Both the position numbers and the translations under genes were made by a program. 64,000 nt of DNA, taken from assembly GCF_009602425.1 (NCBI RefSeq), contig NW_022259071.1, positions 207,733 through 271,732 of the forward strand, written 5' to 3'. Positions 24,801 to 36,800 of this stretch are shown piece after piece. Numbering within the stretch: position 1 is the first letter of the stretch; each line of letters opens with the position of its first letter. The notes below the pieces were generated by a model that did not search any database, was not told the DNA's origin, and worked only from the letters and a program-made list of their open reading frames with translations. Origin of the DNA: Actinia tenebrosa (lineage: Eukaryota; Cnidaria; Anthozoa; Actiniaria; Actiniidae).

Positions 24801-27458
24801 GCCCGCCAAAACCTGTAAGAGATGGTGTCAAGTCGCGCTTGTGTCACTCGGGACGACAGCCTGCTTACTACGTCAGTCCTGGGAATGGAAGCTTCATGTA
24901 AGAAGACACTATGAGAACAGTGTTATTACAGTAATGTCACGTAGATATAGGATTCCCCTTGTATGATATATGAAGACGATTATAAGCAACGTTGCACCAT
25001 TTTTATCTGATGACAAATAGCAATATCGTGAAAATTTCTACTCCTCGTAGAAAGGAGTGTTGACGCCAATGAACACCAATTGATTGAATGTGTTTCTTTT
25101 CTAGGGTTGAATCAACCTTGCAGTCGTTGGGTTGGCGAAAGCTTGAAGACCGATACGATGAATCCTTCAAACTAAAATGGGTTGAGTGCAAGAGTCAAAT
25201 TGACTACAGCAACTTTAGAGAAGGTAAGGACAACACGTCGATGTTCTAACAAAAGGCTGGCGTCAAGCACCATTGTTAATGTATCAACGTAATCTTTCTT
25301 TTTTCAGGTAACCAGCTCGTTAACCACATTTCCAATATTGGTGTTCTTACAACCAAGCTTGGGTTACTGTGCAGCTTACAAGAATATGAAAGAGTATTGG
25401 ATAAAATAGGATCGAAGTAAGTGAATGTTATAATGACAAAATCAAAATGACCAATCTGCCCGAATACTTTCCTCGATGAAGACCCATGTCAGTTGACTAA
25501 ACCACGTGTTGGTCCCCTCCCATTACCTCTCCTCCCCAAAAACTACTGAACTGAATCCTCACTGGCCCAGTCCCCATAGGTCCGAGATGTCAATTTTGTA
25601 TGATGATGTAATCATCTTTGTATTTATTTCAGGCAACGCATTCAACTAAGTGACTTCGTACCGGAAACAATAAGACTAACAAACACTACTGAAAAACAGA
25701 AGTTCCTTAATGAAGTTTACAAAGGTAGGTTACGCAGCTTGGAGATGAGATGAGTGATACAATTAGTACATGGAGAAATGTTTGGTGTTGGCGCCACCTG
25801 AGACGTCCTTCAAATAATAACATCATTTGCTTGAATTGTCTTTGCAGAAGGAGAAGTCTGGATTTGTAAGCCTATTGGACAGAATCAAGGCAAGGGTATT
25901 TACATGATCAACAGCTCTGCACAACTGCGGGATAAACTGCATCTTAACGATCAATATCAAAATACTAACAGTAATGGACGGCGTAGCAGTCAAGTTAGAC
26001 CATCACCGGGTCGAATCATTCAGAGGTAAAAATGTCTTGCGACTCGCGAAACGAAACGCGATACGCATTAAGGGACCCTTACCATGTTTGATTTTAGCGC
26101 GCGTGCTTGTGGAATCTCCTTGGCTTTTAGTTTTTGGTTAGTCAAGAGTGCCGCTTTACGAAGGACTTTTATTTAGAAAAAACGCACCCATTTATTGTGT
26201 GATGTTTCCTGATGTTGAACTGAAAAACCTTTTTCGCTGATCCTATTGCAGGTATATAATGAATCCTCTTCTCTTGAATAATCACAAGTTTGACATCAGA
26301 GCCTACATGTTCATCGCCAGTACCAATCCCTATGTGGTCCTTTACCATCAGGGGTACATACGTCTTTCTTGTGTACCGTATTCACCTTACTCTGAAGAGG
26401 CTGGGAATTCGATTTTACTTGCTCATCTGACCAATCAGGTAGCCATACTCAACGATCTCTCATTTTTACCATAAGAAAGTCTTGTAGTTTTTCCCAAATT
26501 GATTCCTTTCGTTATCTCCAGAACACCATTGTACTGTTGTCCAGTCTATGTGAAGTATTGTTCGGCAATGTTCTGAGTTGCTGCGCACGTCGTGATTTGC
26601 AGGTGCGCAAATTTTGGAGCATCTCACCAACGATTACGCAATTCGTTGTGAGAAATATTTTATATTCTGAAGAGTTTGTCTGTTTCCCTTATTCCATATT
26701 GTGTAGTACATCCAGAAGAAACATCCTTCATATTCAAGCATGAAAGAAGAGACTGTTTGGTCGTTTGAGCGATTACAGTCCTATATCGACGAACACCACA
26801 CAAAAGAAAAGGGATTAGCAAAGAACTGGATGTTCACGACTTTTACTGTGAGTAGACATCTACTCTAGACTATATGACCTATACTTCAAGCTTTGACTTC
26901 TCTTATCTGGCTATCTTTCATTTTATAGAAACGAATGCAACAAATCATGCTGACATGTTTTCACAGTGTTCGGAAGAAGTTGCATCGAAGAAGTGGATTC
27001 TTTGATCTTCTTGGATTTGACTTCATGATAGACGAGAACTTCAAGGTAAAAAAATACATCACGCTAGAGCATTGTTTGGGCTTCGTGTGTACCTAGTATC
27101 TGTCAGTAAGACATGTTGTGTTTCTAAACAGGTTTGGTTGATCGAAGTCAATGTCAACCCATCACTGAATACCAACTGTCAGGTTCTCAAAGACGTTATT
27201 CCAACTATGGTGGACAGTACAGTGAGTAAGTACAACCAATCTCCTGATACTCACTCTTTCCATTGATACAAATGAAAAGCTGGTGGACGTGGACGTGTGA
27301 TAGTGTTGATGATATCACTAACGTCTGGTGCTTTTCGATACTTTATTTTAGGAATAGCTTTAGAAATCTTTGAGAAGGCAAAAAAGGGACGACCAGTTTT
27401 TCCCTTGGAAAACAAAGGTGACTTCATCGTATTGTACAATGGAGAAGGCAAAGGTTAA
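21883..27458 (+). CDS. TTLL10: TTLL10-type glycylase/ligase with an N-terminal NlpC/P60-like domain
   Basis: Sixteen in-phase exons encode 892 residues. The C-terminal ~430 residues are a TTL-family ATP-grasp ligase closest to TTLL10, which elongates polyglycine chains. Shared blocks include KLKWVECK, FREGNQLV, WICKPIGQNQGKGI, IIQRYIMNPLLLNNHKFDIRAY, TVWSFERLQSYI, TTFTKRMQQIM and WLIEVNVNPSLNTNCQVLK. Residues about 40-260 form an extra domain: LDCCGLIRR (Cys114) and HVEIWLGEG (His184) match the NlpC/P60 DCSGL and HVGIYLG motifs. Exon 6 (23781-24550) is an acidic linker with a Cys patch (CSCPECCP). Exon 2 joins exon 3 at 22568/22913. The start at 21883 is the first ATG; MANQN (21931) is a second option. 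It is head-to-head with CDCA3. Confidence 0.92.
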
Positions 27459-28320
27459 GATACCAGAAAGAATGGTGTGAATACCGACGTTTCTCGTCGT
27501 GCCAAAAGAAAGAGTAGGCAAGATGGATAAATACTAAGATGAACAAGAGAATACTGATACTAATAGATAGGAATTATATAAGCAATGCGATTTGTGATGG
27601 AATCAAATTTACAATTGAATGTCTGTGGCAATACGAGTGAGACTGAATCTTCGTGAACCGGTAAAGATAATTGTACAACAGACAAGAGCTTGTCACATCT
27701 AATCGTACTTAGTACATTGCAGTACTTAGTGTTCATTTGTCCCATTTAATCGATCATTTTTACGCATGTCATTCTTTAAGGGGTGGAGTCTAAAAGACTC
27801 ATTATTACTTAGTACCAGTGTAGCGTGTCAAAAGGGTGAATTTAAGCAAGTTACTAGTGTAATTTGGGGTTGTGTTTCATAGTGCATAGCTGGGCGGGTG
27901 TGTTGTTACTATGATACCTGTGGTAGCCCAATCATAAAATGCGTGGCGTTTCTCCGTATTTTCTCGTGTCAGAAAATGCGAAAATTGCGCAATTCTTCCC
28001 ATATATGGATTGGATGACGTGTCGATAGCTTCATATGCGAAATCACATGCAGGAATTGTTATTGTGGAATCGAATATGCATGTTCTTTAAGGATGTGGCC
28101 AAAAATTTATATCTTGAGCTAATGAGCTAATTCCATCATTGAATAAAGTTGGCGACCTTCAATTCCACGTGGTAGACTTTCATTGCGGAGTTTTACTAGT
28201 AAGTCATTTATTCTCATTCGTGTTCACTGGTTCAGTGAGATTAAACGAGACTTACCTGTAAGTTGAAGTTTGATTGTGATTCTATCTTGTCATCAGTCAG
28301 GAACGAAGGAGTAACATATG

Positions 28321-28429
28321 CAAACAGTGCAACTCAGTACCAATGGACGGATCTAAAACATTTTTTATCATCATTGTTAATTCCTTCGTTAAGCCCGATC
28401 AGTCCATTGGTACTGAGTGGCACTGTTTG
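28321..28429. repeat. 28-bp near-perfect inverted repeat (hairpin)
   Basis: Arms 28321-28348 and 28402-28429 pair with one mismatch, and the stem extends a few pairs inward after a single unpaired base on each side, closing a loop of about 45-53 bases. It could be a very short foldback element or a microRNA-type precursor. Confidence 0.7.
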
Positions 28430-28822
28430 AGGCAACAGGACACTGATTTGCACGTCGTGGAGGAGAAGTTCCTGTATCAGCAACAGGTTTTTGGAAGACC
28501 GGCATATTAAAAAATATTGAAATCCCTTGCCGTAAATCCTCGAAGCTGACAAGATATCTATCCTGAAATCCCCACCTCCACCTCTACTTTGCAAACTCTA
28601 GCTATAATTAATATTCGAGAATGCGCATTATGCCACATCTTAATAGGGTATTTCACATCAGCTGTTTCGTATTTTCTGCAGCACGCTGTACTAACAGAAC
28701 TAGCGCTTGACGTTTCGAAGCTGTTCTATCCGCCAGGAAATCCAGTATGCGATCTTAGAACGAGAAAAGTGTTATGAGAAGCATCGCTTTTAAGACTCCA
28801 AATATTCCCTCTCCCCCCCCCC

Positions 28823-28837
28823 NNNNNNNNNNNNNNN
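28823..28837. other. Assembly gap of 15 N inside a C homopolymer
   Basis: Fifteen N are flanked by about 10 C on the left and 8 C on the right, so the gap is a poly-C run whose length could not be determined. Confidence 0.98.
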
Positions 28838-29098
28838 CCCCCCCCATCCCCCACCAAATACTAACAATGTGTATGAAAACGATGTCGCTTTGCGGTCATC
28901 GCGGGCGCAAGGGGTGAAATACACGCTTGCTCGCAAAGCATTCTGGGAAGAGCATTTCATGTCCTAACGGAGCGTGACTAAACACTTGACTAAACACTTG
29001 ACTAAACGATGCTGAATCTCCTCAAATTGTGCTCTCAAAACTTTTAGAACTTGAAAAACTAGTATATTTATAATGTAGCTTTTTATAATCTAGCACTG

Positions 29099-31450
29099 AT
29101 GATTCCTAGTACAGTAGTTTGTGTTCGTAGGATGGTTTGTAGTTACATTAGAATTACTAGGGCTAGATTCGCCACACTAACCAAACAGCAGCAGCTTCTG
29201 GTTGCTATAGCTTTTATCTTTATACTATTGGTTTATTTTGGTAAGTTTTTAACACTGTATTCGTATTACATGATTGAATAGCTCTTTACTTTAGCATAAC
29301 TGCACTTCTATTGTGGCCACGTAAACAAACCACAGGAATCCCAATCATTGTCTTCAAACAAATCAATATGAAAATTGAGTTAACTCACTTAAAGTCAAAG
29401 ATATCAATTGCTATAGAAATATTTTATCCCTTCTAGTTGTCAGCCTATGAATTGTTGGATCTCTTTTTTTCTAGGTTATTTTAATCTGAGTAAGAGAATA
29501 TATATCAGTGTACTTCCAGTTGATAGAAGATCTGTGCAAAAATACTGCAACTTTCCAGTAAATTCAAATGGCGCTGAAGGATCTATTCCTGGTAGAGATG
29601 GTGATTTCCAGCTAGAGATGGTCCAGGTATTACTACGACATGGAGATAGGGCACCTTTTAGCAAAATACAAGGAATGGAAATAAGAGATTTGGATTGTTC
29701 AATGACACCACTTAATGACACAGTCAAGAAGCTATTTGATGGTTATCTTAATGTCATAGAGGACATCATTGTTAGAAGAATGTCTTCCAAAGTTGTTCCT
29801 CATAATCTAGTAACAAGATCAGAGATTTGTCAATATGATGGGCAACTGACAAAGAAAGGTTTCCAACAACTCTTTCATATTGGGCGGCACTTCAAAACAG
29901 CATACAGTAAACTGATTGAAAATGGAATCAATAACAATCATGTATATGCAAGGTCAACAAATACTGACAGGACACTACAATCTGCAGCTGCATTATTGTA
30001 TGGATTTCTGGGAGAAAAGTCCATTAAAAAAGGTAGATATTATTATAGATTATTAGTAACTAATGGCCTTTCCATTGGTTTATTGGACATCAGACAGCTA
30101 GGTTGGTCCCTAATACTATGGACTAATAAAATCCAAAGGACGCCCAGGTTAAACATCTTGTCAAGATCATGTAAGATCTTAGGGATCCAAGATCTTGATG
30201 TGTTCAAGATCATGGCAAGATCTTAACAAGAACTTGACAAGATCTTTTTTGCAAGATCTTGTTTTGTTTCCATTTGAATTTGTACTTGCAAGTTCTTGAC
30301 AAGATCCTGGCAAGATCATGTCAAGATCTTGACATGTTCTTCATCAAGACCTTGGCAACAGGCAAACAAACACAGACACGGTCAACTAGTTTATCTAGTC
30401 TCTACCATATCTTGGCAACATATATATTTGCTGCTGAATGCTAAATGTAACCTTGTCACCATCATAGTAGTTGTATTATACCCTTAGAGAGAAATATTCT
30501 CTTCCATTTTATAGGTCACATTGCCATTAGTATATCTCAAGATAGGTTTTTCAGGGACAATGATGATGGTACAGTATCTCCCTGTCCAGCTTATGAAAAA
30601 CTAATGGAAAGAACAAAACAGTCTAAAGAATATCAATCAGGTAGTGCTGCAATGGAGCCTTTAATGTTGGAAATGTCCAATCTATTGATGGCTCCTAGAG
30701 AATCAATTAAAAATGTTATTGGGTAAGTCACAAGTACTGCATGATCTTGTACCATTCTCTATACTGGTCCTTCATTTCCCTTCGACCCTGCACTTTACTT
30801 TACTATCACACACTATACTCATCATGTAGTGACACAAAGATTCAACTTCTCTTCTCACCCTCCTCATTTATTTTCTGACCAATCCCTTATGTTTCAGTCT
30901 TGCAGATGCTTGTCTAGTCCATATTTGTCATGGATTACCTTCACCATGTACTGTAGGAGGATGTATTCCACAAGCAACAGCATTCAAACTGATTTCATAT
31001 GCAGATTGGGCTTTTTCTCACAACTACAGCCAAGTGGCAGATATGATATCTCTGCCTGTGATGTCTCAGATTGCCTCTAGAATGGTTGATAAAGCTTCTT
31101 CCAAGACACCTGTTAAATTTGCTATATATGGTGGTCATGAAATCTCAATCATTCCTGCACTTATGTCACTAGGGATATTTGAACAAAGGTGGATACCTTA
31201 CGCTTCCAGGCTCATCTTTGAATTTTGGAAAAAAACCGGTGTTATAAATGAAACCAAGAAAAATCAAAGAGGTTACATCAGAGTTCTTTATAATGGAGAA
31301 ACTGTGACTTCAAATCTTAAATTTTGTAAAAAAAACCTTTTTGAAAATGGTGAACTTTGCCCTTTGGAGGATTTTCTTAGATGGTTGGGAGGTGGAAGAA
31401 TCGAGGAACCTCAGAAAAGGTATGAAAAACTCTGTGAGCAGAAAGATTAG
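29099..31450 (+). CDS. PXYLP1: 2-phosphoxylose phosphatase 1 (histidine acid phosphatase, type II membrane)
   Basis: Four exons in phase: 29099-29240, 29475-30032, 30515-30722 and 30898-31450, giving 486 residues (human 480). PXYLP1 removes the phosphate from xylose in the glycosaminoglycan linker in the Golgi, letting chains elongate. A signal-anchor helix lies near residues 28-47. The nucleophile motif is VQVLLRHGDRAP near residue 100. YARSTNTDRTLQSA supplies the second phosphate-binding Arg. The acid motif reads GGHEISI, HE where most of the branch has HD. The tail WIPYASRLIFEFW...VLYNGETV...CPLEDF fits PXYLP1 rather than ACP6. Intron 2 holds an AAGATCTTG-rich array. It belongs to the same superfamily as the MINPP1-like gene at 53.7 kb but is not a recent copy. 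Confidence 0.88.
30151..30360. repeat. Degenerate CAAGATCTTG array in PXYLP1 intron 2
   Basis: More than a dozen occurrences of AAGATC, ATCTTG or close variants, often as the self-complementary CAAGATCTTG and separated by short variable spacers. The array is short and irregular. Confidence 0.75.
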
Positions 31451-31480
31451 ATTTCATTGAGGGAATTATATAAAAACGAT

Positions 31481-31634
31481 AGAGGTTTTGCACCATCACA
31501 TGCAAGGTGGTCATGTTAGATGGCAGAACAATAAAATCAATTTATTTTTGGGAATTGAATTTTCTCACTGTAAAAAGATTGTATTGTTCCTGCCATCTAA
31601 CATGGCTGCCATTAAGTAATGATGCAACATCTCT
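31481..31634. mobile_element. Foldback MITE-like element
   Basis: The arms AGAGGTTTTGCACCATCAC..CATGTTAGATGGCAG and CTGCCATCTAACATGG..GATGCAACATCTCT are inverted copies. The innermost 22 bases are nearly perfect. A third copy of the terminus (CATCTAACATGG..GCAAAACCTC) lies at 32497-32537. Confidence 0.6.
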
Positions 31635-32002
31635 TTACTATCTAGACAATAATTAGGCCATGTAGAGGTAGCAAGTTTGCATAGATCATAGGATGGGTTG
31701 CTTGTGGTGCAAGGATTTTACTGGTTTCTAGTAACGTTCCTCCCTTGCTTTCCATAAGCATACAACAGCAGAAGTCTAAATGTATGACTGAACAATAGCC
31801 AGTGATGAGTCAAGAGTCCAACTGGCATGAGGAGGTACATTTGACTGGCCATTTTCCAAAACTCTATATAAACATAGAAACGGCCAATGTCTGCTCTTCA
31901 AAGTCTTGGTATTTATGTTGAATATTTATTTAATGTTTATAATACTGGTATGATATTTATTGGAATAGGTACTTATTTTTCTAGAGAATTGGAAGTAAGA
32001 TT

Positions 32003-32080
32003 TTATTACCAAGAATGGAGGCAATAAGCCAAATGCATCCCGAGGGATGTATAGGCTTATTGCCGACGGTCAAGGTAATT
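32003..32080. mobile_element. Small foldback element centred on GGCAATAAGCC/GGCTTATTGCC
   Basis: GGCAATAAGCC (32020-32030) and its exact reverse complement (32054-32064) flank a self-complementary centre, with weaker pairing outwards to ATTACC/GGTAAT. Confidence 0.5.
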
Positions 32081-32090
32081 ATTTCATTTA

Positions 32091-32252
32091 TCAATTGAGA
32101 AGGTTTTCTATCAAAATGTTGCTCATTATAAATGCAAAGTCTATATATAGTTATTAACTGGGTTAATAACGAACTATATATTGACCTCGCATTTATGAGG
32201 GTTATAACAAAAATAAAGCCTTGTGAATAACAAAGAAAACCATGTCAATTGA
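32091..32252. mobile_element. 162-base imperfect palindromic element
   Basis: It begins TCAATTGAGAAGGTTTTCT and ends in the inverse AGAAAACCATGTCAATTGA. The centre is GTTATTAACTGGGTTAATAAC. The arms pair imperfectly along the whole length. Non-coding. Confidence 0.6.
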
Positions 32253-33851
32253 GAAATAAAGAGCAATAGAGCCTTCAAATCTTGACCATCACAATATAGA
32301 GGTTTTAGACTGTTCGTACAACCAGGCCCAGGGGTTGACACATTAAGAACCAAGACACAAACAAGTTGACCTTACAGTCTTTTTAATCACAAATCATGCT
32401 TGCTAGATACATCCCACAATACAATAAGGTATTGGCTGGTCATGTGCTGGCCTCCATATTATATGGAAGTAAAATAAAATTACTTTACTCTCAGCTCATC
32501 TAACATGGCGGTTGTCACATGGCCATGCAAAACCTCCAGCAATTAATGGTTCAGTTATCATTTTAAGGTATAGTTAATAACATCAAGTGCACAATGTAGC
32601 AATACAACTGTCATTGTTGCTTATCTTAATTAAAGGTATTAAAACCTACAATTGTCTAAAAACAGTCTTATTTCATCATGATGGTTAAATATGTGCATGA
32701 TTAACAGAATGGGTCAAACTACACGGTACTTGATTCACAGTAGATGATGTGAATCCTACATGGATAATTTGTCTTGTGGACTGTAGTTGTCATAGGTTCA
32801 TATTTGAGTGTTCTAACATTTAGACATCAATTTGACTTTACCAAATTAAATTGTTGTGTTTAAGTTAACAAGGCAGTAATCAAGTGCCTGTCAGTTCAGA
32901 GACAAGCTAGTTTTGAAGTTCGTTTTTCAATCTGATTATGAGCAAACCTGCAACGTTGTGACAAAAACACTAATGGAAGTGGCATGCTTATAGTGGCATG
33001 TAAACATCACCCATCAACCTTAAAAACTGTATTTCTGAATGTGATTAGTTAGTATGCATTATCAATAGTAATTAGAAATGATCAATGATATATGATATAG
33101 AAATAAAAAATGATTAAAGTAATGTAACTCTTAATAAAAAAATTTAAATATAAAATAACAATACTAGAATAATAATCTACAAAACAACTATGTACTCATA
33201 AATATTATACATAACCAGTGACACAAAGAATGCCTTAACCTAATGATGATCATGGCAGTAGCAGTACTGTAAGATCTACAAACAGTGGGTATCATCTCTC
33301 TCCCAGCTAATGTGATCAACTCAAACAGTATATTAAGCTGTTGATAAGCAGTATGCTTGTCACTTGGTGCATACTGTGACCAAGGAAACATTCAGCTAAG
33401 ATTCAGGCTGCATTAACTCAAGATGATACAACCCTCCCCGCTAATAAATCACAGTATAGAACACACTTTGTCATCCTGGAACAAATACAAAATGTTCTAG
33501 TTTGCTAAGCTTAGTTAATTAAGTGTATGGTATAGTGTATGCATAAAATATCTCCTGTTCTTAGCTCAACTTCCCTGCTCTACTCAAACTTTAGAAGAAA
33601 CTTGACAACTAAAAATATGACTAGTAAACAAAAACTAACATCAAGAAAACTCCACCTTACAAAAGCAACAAGATACACTAAACATTAACATTCTTACTAT
33701 TAAACATAAACTTGCCAAATCATAAAACAAAGAACAATAAACAAAAAGGAATAGTTACTTTGGGGGGGGGGGGGGGGGGGAAAAAAAAAACTCAATTATA
33801 AAGTTTGAGCAAACAGACAAATATCTGACCCTAACCCTAAACCCCAAGGGT

Positions 33852-36800
33852 TTAAATGGCTCCCTCATCCCATTCCAAGCTCTGCTTAGCCTCTTGGTGA
33901 TCTTCATCATCACTTTGACCATGCTCAGAATCCTTATCTTCATTCAGGTCTAGTTCCTGGAACTTCTGCAGTGGGTTAACAGTTATACGTACTCCACTCA
34001 GACCTGTGTCATCCCAGTACATCTCTTCTTTCTCTGCTGCAGTTGCATCTACTTGAAGTGTCTTTGCTGACCTGAGGATATCAAACACACATTGGTACAT
34101 GCTCTAATGCAGCTGCAATCAATATCAATATTAATTACTACACAAACAAAATTCACTGAAAATGCTTTGACTCCCATATACTTTTGCTATACTTATACTA
34201 TGTACAGTATACTCACTTTCTAAGTCGATAGACTCCAAATATCACCAAAACAATAAAGACTGATGCGCTGCAGATAATGATAACAGCCATGATACCAGTA
34301 GACATGGAGCTTGTCTTGGATACAGCCTTATCTTTGACAGACACTGCACCTGGTAATTCTTCTGCACTCAGTGTTTCTTTGATTGCTTCAAGGTTAAATG
34401 GTCGCAATTCCCTTGCCCTATGGAGAATGGACAATTCCAGTCTCTCTTTATCACTCTTGAATCTACCATTCTGATCCGACACAGAGATCTACAAAAACAA
34501 AAATATATGTAAACATTACAATATCATATACAAACACTTTTCAGTACAAAAGGAGGGGGTACTTGGAACAAGGATGCACTTTTCTGTCCTCTTGGGCTAC
34601 CTGTGGGTATTACTGCACAGAGGTGATCTTGGAACTCTGCAGGTTTGACGTCATGTGTAGCTAATATACTTACTGTGAATGTATGATGCAGGTACTCGGA
34701 TGCATTTGGGTTGACATAAAACATCTCTCTGAGCACTTCTTCATATGTCTTGTAGTTTGCAATGCCTCTAATGATGATGCCATCTTCATTCATGAAAGCC
34801 TTAAGCTCCAGATCATCAATGGTCGATCCTCCATTGGGCTGCTTAGGGAAGTTGAATGACTCACTCTTAGTGAATGGAGGAGTGACTTTGACTACTGCCT
34901 GATCCAAGAGTTTTACATTATTGACAGGAGAATCTGAAGGTTGGCAGCCCTTGTAATCAATAGTCAAGGTACTACACACAGGAACCCCAATCTCCTTGAG
35001 GTGCTTCAACTCTACAGCATTATCAGCACAGCCCTTCACAGTGATGACAGGTTTATCGTTCCTCTCAATGCGAATAGTGACTGTGATTGGCTGCAAGGCC
35101 TTGTTTTCTTGCATTGGTAGAATCTTAACCTTGCGCACTCCCAGTGTTGGTGTAAACAGCTCATTCTGATACTCAATATTTTGCAGGATGGTTTCAAACT
35201 CTTGTGGTTTTCCTCTGCCATAAACTTTCATGGTGTTTGCACCAACCAACTCAGACTTGAATCCTTTAGGTAAGGGAGTATTGATATTGATGTGTTCACG
35301 ACAACCAAACATGCAGCGAATAGTCTGTAAATGAAATATTATTGTTTGCGTTCATTTATCAACAAAAAATCCAAGGTTAAACTCAAACAAAAAGCACAAC
35401 AAATAGAGCACACAAAAATGGAATAGATTCACAACGATCTGCACACTGCTGTAAGAAAGACTACTTTTAACTTCACCTTAATTACATATTTTGGCCACAT
35501 ATAATACAAGTGATAAGTATACTTACTTGCTCAGATGTTGTCTTTTTGGGTCTAATACTCAAACCAGACAGAGATCCATTGAAGAACTGGGTGTATGAAT
35601 TCTCTTTGCCAAGCCAATGTGCCCCTACTACCAGCCGTGTTGGAATATGTGAGTTGTGCATACGATAGTTGGAATCTGTGACAAAAGATGGTTCAGCTTG
35701 TCCATCCACAAACAACTTAACATGACAGCCATCGACAACCACAGTCAAATGATGCCACTTCATGTCAAAGATCTTTGGTTTGTAGTGGAAATCAGACTTG
35801 CAGTAGTCATCTCTGCTGCCACGGTTAGCCTCCAAACGATGAACTACGACTAGACGGTTCCTGTTCTTGAGGATTGCAAAGTGCATTCTGTTGTGTGTTT
35901 TCTTGTCTGTTTTAGCAACAATAATTTGCTTTCCTTTTTGTGCTGTGGTTTTTATCCAGGTACTCATTGTGAACTGTTCACCTAAGTCTTCAGGGATCAC
36001 TTTATCAGGTATGTCAGCCACAGTCTTGCCATCAAATACAAAGGTGTTATCATCTAGAAAATAAGCCATAACATCAATGATAAGAAAAACAAACATTTGA
36101 TATCTGAAAACGTTTAGTGATAAATTTGTCCACATTTGCATGAGTTAGGGACAAAACATTTTTTATCGGGGGGGGGGAGATACAAATCCCACTTCCCCTC
36201 CCCTCCCCCTCCTCCAAAAATGGTCCCTAATATTTTTCATTATGAAAGCAAATACAGTAAAACTATTAAAATGTGTCTTACCTTCCTCAGTTGGCAGATG
36301 TTTTGTCCAGTCTTGGTTCTTTTGAGGTTTAGGTAGAATGTCAATGATGCCACTAGCACCACACAGCTTGTACAAACCAGATGCTTCATAGTGCTGGCGG
36401 TCACAACCTTTACCAGCATTTGTCTCCAGTTGAATGAGGGCAGAGAAATTTGCCTGAGCCATCTTCTTTGAACATTTGTTTAGCTGGATGTCAGGTGCTA
36501 CATTTGCTTTGCCAATGCACTGTGGAATAATGATGGTTGGCATGGATGGGCCTTCAACACCTGCAAACAAACAACCAGGATGGAAATTAGTTTGACAAAG
36601 TAAACACCAGATTGATATGTTCTGCAGTAATATGGGCCTTCATTATGCTGCAGCCATGTCTATTCTCATGACAATAAAAACCCTTGTTTAACCCCTATAA
36701 ATTTATTCTCAAGCAATTGAATTGCAAGGCTAAGGGTGGCAAAATCTATTGTTTCAGTCAACATGGCTTCCACTTGAGCAAGGCCACTAATACCAACAAC

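Larger units (their letters stand above)
27459..29098. other. TTLL10-PXYLP1 intergenic region
   Basis: 1.6 kb with no supported exon. It holds a hairpin (28321-28429) and a sequencing gap in a C-run (28823-28837). An open stretch at 28589-28777 ends without family resemblance or splice support. Confidence 0.45.
31451..33851. other. Convergent PXYLP1/calsyntenin intergenic region with foldback elements
   Basis: 2.4 kb of AT-rich sequence with several foldback elements (31481-31634, 32003-32080, 32091-32252, extra terminus at 32497-32537) and a G16/A10 homopolymer junction near 33765-33790. It should hold both 3' UTRs. No coding exon is supported. Confidence 0.5.

Noticed and set aside
28589-28777. 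62-codon open stretch on the plus strand
   Set aside because: No family resemblance or splice support; chance length for this composition.
30151-30360. CRISPR-like repeat array
   Set aside because: Repeats are ten bases, degenerate and irregularly spaced, inside an animal intron.
33830-33850. Telomere-like CCCTAA repeats
   Set aside because: Only two units; too short to be an interstitial telomere.
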